A DNA stretch of 9,772 nt, taken from contig OMVC01000033.1 of assembly GCA_900314375.1 (NCBI GenBank), positions 1 to 9,772 on the forward strand, in the 5' to 3' direction. The translations under genes and the position numbers were made by a program. The notes beneath the pieces were generated by a model, which did no database searches, was not told where the DNA came from, and saw nothing but the letters and a program-made list of their open reading frames with translations. The DNA is from an uncultured bacterium (lineage in GTDB: Bacteria > Cyanobacteriota > Vampirovibrionia > Gastranaerophilales > Gastranaerophilaceae). Position 1 is the first letter of the stretch, and each line of letters starts with the position of its first letter. This document shows, piece after piece, positions 6,317 through 9,772 of this stretch.

Positions 6317-7390
6317 ATGCCTAAAATAAGTATTATTGTTCCTGTTTATAAGGTTGAAAAATATTTAAAAGAATGCGTTGACAGCATAATAAATCAGACA
6401 TATAAAGATTTGGAAATTATATTGATTGATGATGGTTCGCCTGACAGCTGCGGACAAATTATTGATGATTATGCCGCAAATGATTCCAGAATAGTTCCTG
6501 TTCATAAAGAAAATGGCGGGTATGCATCTGCGATAAATACCGGTTTTGAACGTGCCAGCGGTGATTTTATCGGTATTGTTGAAAGTGATGATTATTGTGC
6601 ATTAACTATGTACGAAGATTTGTATAATTGTATAAAAAATTCAGATGCGGATTTTGTAAGTGCAAATTGCTACAATCTTCTTAATTCCGCAACAAAAGAA
6701 GTTAAAGAAAGAAATTTATCTAAATATGTAAAACCTGAAAACGGTGAAGAATATTATAATTTAAAAACAACCCCATCATCGCTTGGCGGGCCGAGCGGTC
6801 CATGGCGAAATTTATATAGAAAAAGTTTTATCGATAAATATAATTTACGAATGATAGACGATGATAACGGCTCTTATCAGGATGTCCCATGGAAAGTTCT
6901 GATATTGACAAAAGCACAAAAGGCTGTGCATTTAAACAAACCCGTATATTATTACAGAAAAGATGCTGACGGTTCTTCTAATAATATAGGTTCACGTAAG
7001 ATTTTAAATTATTTGATTAGAAGGGTTCAGGCTAAAAATATCCTTATCGAAAATAATCTCTATAACGGCGATATAAAAGAATATTATGATTATACAGCGT
7101 ATCAGGGCTGTTTAATGTTTTTAGAAAAAATAGACAGACCTTATAAGAAAGAATATTACGATAAAATGCGCGAAATCTTTAAAAATATGTATTCGGAAGG
7201 GTTGATATTTAAATATTTTACGCAGGCTAAAAAAGAGCAGTTCTTGGCTATTATAAAAAATGATTATGCTAAATATAAAATATGGCTTGCGGCAAAAAAA
7301 ATAAGGGATTTTATATTCTGTATAAAGAATGGTGCAAATAGAAAGATTATATGCGTTTTGGGTATAAAAATTTCTTATAAGAAAAAATAA
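6317..7390 (+). CDS. Family 2 glycosyltransferase of the LicD operon
   Basis: A 357-residue GT-A glycosyltransferase. ISIIVPVYKVEKYLKECVDS (4-23) starts the nucleotide-sugar fold. DDG (38-40) and ESDDY (89-93, the DxD metal site) are present. A GGPSGPWRNLYRKSF segment (157-171) precedes YQDVPW (187-192), where the catalytic base is expected. The C-terminus ends in RKIICVLGIKISYKKK, a tail shared with the other two glycosyltransferases of the window. No membrane segment is evident; a basic tail could hold it at the inner membrane. It differs clearly from the two minus-strand paralogues in the middle of the protein, so it probably uses another donor or acceptor. Its ATG lies one base after the cytidylyltransferase stop, with GGAG nine bases upstream inside that gene. 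It probably adds the sugar that is decorated by, or neighbours, the LicD-transferred group. Donor and linkage cannot be read from sequence. Confidence 0.88.
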   Translation: MPKISIIVPVYKVEKYLKECVDSIINQTYKDLEIILIDDGSPDSCGQIIDDYAANDSRIVPVHKENGGYASAINTGFERASGDFIGIVESDDYCALTMYEDLYNCIKNSDADFVSANCYNLLNSATKEVKERNLSKYVKPENGEEYYNLKTTPSSLGGPSGPWRNLYRKSFIDKYNLRMIDDDNGSYQDVPWKVLILTKAQKAVHLNKPVYYYRKDADGSSNNIGSRKILNYLIRRVQAKNILIENNLYNGDIKEYYDYTAYQGCLMFLEKIDRPYKKEYYDKMREIFKNMYSEGLIFKYFTQAKKEQFLAIIKNDYAKYKIWLAAKKIRDFIFCIKNGANRKIICVLGIKISYKKK

Positions 7391-7401
7391 TATATTATTT
7401 T
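7384..7401. terminator. AT-only palindrome spanning both convergent stop codons
   Basis: A perfect 18-base palindrome (AAAATAATA-TATTATTTT) covers the TAA of the plus-strand glycosyltransferase (7388-7390), the four-base gap and the TAA of the minus-strand one (7395-7397). It ends in T4 on each strand. It could act as a weak bidirectional terminator, though a stem of only A-T pairs would be unstable. No other terminator is visible between the two genes. Confidence 0.35.
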
Positions 7402-8453
7402 ATGAATTTCATTCTAATACCGAATAGTGATATTATTTTGTGTGTTTTTGTTTCGGAAATAAATCGAGAAAAAACGGTGCATAATAAATTTGATAATAAA
7501 AATTGAAGCAAATTATATTTTAGAATTTTTTGCGCATCAATGTATTTAAACTCCTTTTTAAATTTTGCTATATCTATTTCGTAATTTATCATTTTTAAAA
7601 ATTTTCTATATGTATTGTAAAATTTTATACTTAATAAAAAATTGTTTTCCGTTAATTTCTTAAATCTAGGAATAGTTGTTTTTAAACAAAAAATGGAAAA
7701 TTCATTCATGTAATTCGGATTTCCGTATTCTTTGAATAATTGAAAAACTTTTGTTTTAATATATATTGAATCGATGAAAAACACGGGGTTTTTCATAATA
7801 GAATTTGCTCTTTGCCTGTAATATATCAAATGCTTGTTTAAAATTGAAAAATCCGGATTACACAAGATTAATTTATACCAGAATGGTTGATCTTCATAAT
7901 ATATACCTTCTTCAAATATAAGATTATTGTCTTTTATAAATGAGGTTTTATATATTTTAAACCAAGGGGCGATACTATATAAATACAACGGCTTTAAATC
8001 AAGATATTTGATATGTGATTGATTTTCATATTTCGTTATAACCTGAAATTTTTCATTTCGTTTTTCTTTTGTTTTAGTATCATCCATATAAGTATACGCT
8101 CTGAATAAGACCATATCATTATTATTTTTTGAGATTTGATTATATGCAGATTCACAAGCATTCAACTCATACCAGTCATCAGAATCCAAATACATAACAT
8201 AAGGAGATGTAACGTATTCAAAAGCAATATTACGAGCCTTGCCGAGACCCACATTTTTCTTTAGATTAATTATTTTTATTCTATTATCTTTTTGCGCGTA
8301 TTCGTTTAAAATTTTTAACGAATTATCTGTTGACCCGTCATTAATGCAAATAATCTCAATATCTTTGAGTGTTTGATTTATGGCGGAATCCAAACACTGT
8401 TTTAAATATTTTTCAACATTATAAACAGGTATAATAATACTTACATTTGGCAT
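7395..8453 (-). CDS. Family 2 glycosyltransferase, intact paralogue of the split gene
   Basis: A 352-residue GT2 enzyme for surface glycan assembly. VSIIIPVYNVEKYLKQCLD (4-22), NDG (38-40), LDSDDW (89-94), APWFKIYKTSFI (162-173), the catalytic-base region YYEDQPFW (185-192) and YYRQRANSI (211-219) are all present. The frame is open upstream to an ATG at 8501, but the start at 8453 is preferred. It has AGGA five bases upstream, it aligns exactly with the MTKVSV and MPKISI starts of the other two enzymes, and no homologue-like sequence precedes it. The first 90 residues closely match the broken gene at 3464, with 46 of 50 bases identical around the start, so the two are duplicates. They diverge in the second half, implying different sugars or acceptors. 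The tail HKIISLFGIRMKFIK carries the shared C-terminal motif. It is a single gene, convergent with the LicD operon and divergent from the next gene. Confidence 0.9.
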   Translation of the reverse strand: MPNVSIIIPVYNVEKYLKQCLDSAINQTLKDIEIICINDGSTDNSLKILNEYAQKDNRIKIINLKKNVGLGKARNIAFEYVTSPYVMYLDSDDWYELNACESAYNQISKNNNDMVLFRAYTYMDDTKTKEKRNEKFQVITKYENQSHIKYLDLKPLYLYSIAPWFKIYKTSFIKDNNLIFEEGIYYEDQPFWYKLILCNPDFSILNKHLIYYRQRANSIMKNPVFFIDSIYIKTKVFQLFKEYGNPNYMNEFSIFCLKTTIPRFKKLTENNFLLSIKFYNTYRKFLKMINYEIDIAKFKKEFKYIDAQKILKYNLLQFLLSNLLCTVFSRFISETKTHKIISLFGIRMKFIK

Positions 8454-8458
8454 ATAAT

Positions 8459-8462
8459 TCCT
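8459..8462 (-). promoter_or_regulatory. Ribosome binding site fixing the start at 8453
   Basis: AGGA on the minus strand lies five bases before the ATG at 8453. The alternative in-frame ATG at 8501 has no comparable site, so this decides the shorter protein. Confidence 0.6.
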
Positions 8463-8528
8463 ATATTCAAAAAGTTCTAAAGTATTTAAACATTTAGACA
8501 CTTTATCTTAATTCCACACTCGCAATAC

Positions 8529-8556
8529 ATATTACCATAAATAAAGTCTTTATCAA
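8529..8556 (-). promoter_or_regulatory. Promoter candidate for the minus-strand glycosyltransferase
   Basis: On the minus strand TTGATA (8551-8556) is followed after 16 bases by TAATAT (8529-8534), preceded by TGG (8535-8537) as an extended -10. Transcription would start near 8522, about 69 bases before the start codon. Confidence 0.5.
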
Positions 8557-8572
8557 TCCTATAAAATAACTG

Positions 8573-8601
8573 TTGATAATAATTTTAATATCCTATATAC
8601 T
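8573..8601 (+). promoter_or_regulatory. Promoter candidate for the C_GCAxxG_C_C gene
   Basis: TTGATA (8573-8578) and TATACT (8596-8601) are separated by the ideal 17 bases. Transcription would start near 8608, only about 16 bases before the ATG at 8624. An in-frame ATG at 8573 would therefore lie inside the -35 element and not be transcribed, which supports the shorter protein. Confidence 0.6.
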
Positions 8602-8623
8602 GGATAGTAGAACGGGGAAAATC

Positions 8624-9082
8624 ATGAGCGTAAAATCAGAAAAGGCAAAGGAATTATTTAAATCGGGTTATAATTGTTCGCAGGCAGTATTAGGGGTTTT
8701 TTGTGAAGAATTGGGGCTTGATTTTGAAACAGCAATGAAAATAGCATCCTCATTTGGCGGAGGAATGGGCAGGATGAGAGAAGTTTGCGGGACTGTCAGC
8801 GGAATGTTTATGGCCTGCGGACTTGCTTTTTCAAATTCCGATAATTCGGCGCAAAACAAAAAAGAGCAATATCAAATTGTTCAAGAGCTTGCGCAAAAAT
8901 TCAAAGATAAAAATGGCAGCATAATTTGCCGCGAATTATTGCAAGGTGTCGAAACTTCTACAGCACCAACACCGTCAGAACGCAATCAAACTTATTATAA
9001 AAAAAGACCTTGTGTTGAATTAGTCGGGGATAGTGTAGAAATATTTGAACAATATTTATCACAGCATATAAATAAACACTAA
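8624..9082 (+). CDS. C_GCAxxG_C_C family protein
   Basis: A 152-residue member of the small cysteine-rich C_GCAxxG_C_C family, common in anaerobes and thought to bind a metal or redox centre; no reaction is firmly assigned. The protein shows GYNCSQAVLGVF (15-26) with C18, a glycine-rich FGGGMGRMREVCGTVSGM (44-61) with C55, then C102 (SIICRELL) and C130 (KKRPCVELV), the four cysteines that define the family. C27 and C65 are additional. The upstream in-frame ATG at 8573 is rejected because it overlaps the promoter. The ATG at 8624 has GGGG six bases upstream and matches the usual MSxxSEKAKELF-type beginning. No signal peptide or membrane segment is seen, so it is probably cytoplasmic. It stands alone and has no obvious link to the glycan genes. 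Confidence 0.85.
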   Translation: MSVKSEKAKELFKSGYNCSQAVLGVFCEELGLDFETAMKIASSFGGGMGRMREVCGTVSGMFMACGLAFSNSDNSAQNKKEQYQIVQELAQKFKDKNGSIICRELLQGVETSTAPTPSERNQTYYKKRPCVELVGDSVEIFEQYLSQHINKH

Positions 9083-9109
9083 AAGTTATTATTTTTCTTG
9101 TACAGTTAT

Positions 9110-9131
9110 GTAGGGTGCGTTTATACGCACC
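9110..9131 (+). repeat. GTAG-type REP-like hairpin, possible terminator
   Basis: GTAGG is followed by a perfect seven-pair hairpin GGTGCGT-TTAT-ACGCACC (9114-9131). It shares TATGTAGGGT with the element at 58-67 read on the minus strand, while the stem sequence differs but remains paired. It lies 28 bases after the C_GCAxxG_C_C stop. The following TTTAAT is a poor T-tract, so any terminator role would be weak. Confidence 0.5.
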
Positions 9132-9264
9132 TTTAATACCCACACTATTTTTAAGAATTTTAATAAAATATCTTCAATGATTATTCATACATTTATTTGT
9201 AGTGTTACCAAATTGATTTTTTGCATTTTTGCATAAAAATAGAAAATCGTTGAAAGTATCTATA

Positions 9265-9298
9265 CAAAAGAAAAGTTGCCATTAAATTTAACGGCAAC
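9265..9298 (-). terminator. Rho-independent terminator on the minus strand
   Basis: On the minus strand GTTGCCGTTAAA pairs with TTTAATGGCAAC (9275-9298). One position would be a G-U wobble in RNA, and the six outer pairs are rich in GC. It is followed directly by TTTTCTTTTG (9274-9265). On the plus strand the same stem has a mismatch and no T-tract, so the direction is right to left. No protein gene lies upstream of it on that strand within the window. Confidence 0.65.
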
Positions 9299-9579
9299 AT
9301 TAAATAAACACGAGGATATTAAGAGAGAGAGAGTATAAAAAACTTTTTTTACTTAAATCCTTGTTTCACATATTTAGAATTTAATTACGCTAGAGATTAT
9401 TCTTTATTTTTCCCTTAAGTCTAATGCTGAATTTTCCCTTACATATATATAAACGTTTTTTGTGTTAAAGAATTGCCTTATTCTATAAATTTGTTAACAA
9501 TTCTTAAAACAATAAAAATCGCTATAATCCGTATATACTCTTGATTTACATAACATACAAAATTTATTAAATAAACGGG

Positions 9580-9609
9580 TGCAAAGTTTGAGTAAACTCA
9601 ACCTTTGCA
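9580..9609. other. Long stem-loop in the gene-free region
   Basis: TGCAAAG (9580-9586) pairs with CTTTGCA (9603-9609), and TTGAGT (9588-9593) with ACTCAA (9596-9601). There is one T/C mismatch between the two helices and a very tight loop. Neither flank has a proper T-tract. It could be part of a structured RNA, a regulator site or a decayed repeat. Confidence 0.45.
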
Positions 9610-9772
9610 ATATATTACAAATTTTCCCCTTTACAAAAAATCTGCTAGAATTTTGATGAGAGATAATGACTTTTTCGAAATTTCCATTATAACAAACATG
9701 AAGTAGTGGTACGGGAGCTTTATCTTTGAAACAGATATAATAATTTGGGATAGTAATTTGAAAAAAAATGTA

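Larger units (their letters stand above)
9132..9772. other. Gene-free region at the right edge
   Basis: No open frame of credible length or with a ribosome binding site is seen on either strand. It contains an 8-base tandem duplication TTTTTGCA (9218-9233), a minus-strand terminator (9265-9298), an (AG)6 run (9322-9333), an inverted repeat AAGAATTG/CAATTCTT (9468-9475 and 9498-9505) and a long stem-loop (9580-9609). It also has -10-like TATAAT hexamers at 9523-9528 and 9736-9741 without convincing -35 partners. A non-coding RNA or the leader of a gene beyond the window is possible. Confidence 0.6.

Noticed and set aside
8454..8501. Sixteen extra N-terminal residues on the minus-strand glycosyltransferase
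   Set aside because: The ribosome binding site at 8459-8462 and alignment with two paralogues favour the ATG at 8453.
8573..8623. Seventeen extra N-terminal residues on the C_GCAxxG_C_C protein
   Set aside because: The segment overlaps the -35 and -10 elements and has no ribosome binding site.
8668..9143. Two minus-strand frames of 63 and 61 codons over the C_GCAxxG_C_C gene
   Set aside because: Antisense shadows of a recognised gene; one begins beyond the REP-like hairpin and reads through it, with no start signals.
9204..9299. 31-codon minus-strand frame starting at the terminator stem
   Set aside because: The start codon lies in the hairpin, there is no ribosome binding site, and the sequence runs through the terminator T-tract.
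9322..9333. (AG)6 repeat as a phase-variable switch
   Set aside because: It is short, not inside or next to any recognised gene, and has no promoter around it.
1..9772. tRNA, rRNA, CRISPR arrays, insertion sequences or integrases
   Set aside because: Read through for cloverleaf ends, regularly spaced repeats and transposase motifs; none was found, though a computed scan would be more sensitive.

Overview
The window is AT-rich bacterial DNA with compact genes, AGGA/GGAG-type ribosome binding sites and sigma70-like promoters. It looks like part of a surface-polysaccharide (capsule, O-antigen or teichoic-acid-like) locus of a host-associated bacterium. A gut cyanobacterial relative (Gastranaerophilales/Melainabacteria-like) or a low-GC anaerobe would fit, but this is a weak guess from composition and gene types; no taxonomic marker is present.

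Layout. 1-153: intergenic DNA with two inverted GTAG-type palindromes. Minus strand, read right to left: a family 2 glycosyltransferase (3464 to 2353) broken by a -1 shift in an A8 tract, UDP-glucose 6-dehydrogenase (2276 to 978), and a guanylate kinase with an unusual N-terminal extension (813 to 154). Plus strand: a tightly packed three-gene operon at 3746-7390 encoding (i) a 711-residue fusion of a LicD-type phosphotransferase with an asparagine-synthase-type ATP pyrophosphatase domain, (ii) a TagD-like cytidylyltransferase and (iii) a family 2 glycosyltransferase. Convergent with it, four bases away, is another glycosyltransferase (8453 to 7395, minus), a close paralogue of the broken one. 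Divergent from that gene is a C_GCAxxG_C_C family protein (8624-9082). 9083-9772 has no convincing gene but holds a REP-like hairpin, a strong minus-strand terminator with no gene feeding it, and a long stem-loop.

How the genes may work together (inference). Ugd supplies UDP-glucuronate. The cytidylyltransferase makes a CDP-activated alcohol, and the LicD domain moves the phospho-alcohol onto a glycan. The fused ATP-pyrophosphatase domain activates a carboxylate (or similar group) for amide formation, and the glycosyltransferases build the repeat unit. The LicD/ATP-pyrophosphatase fusion coupled to a dedicated cytidylyltransferase is the most likely undescribed system here: a possible pathway for an amidated phosphodiester decoration on a surface glycan. 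The two paralogous glycosyltransferases flank the plus-strand operon as direct repeats.
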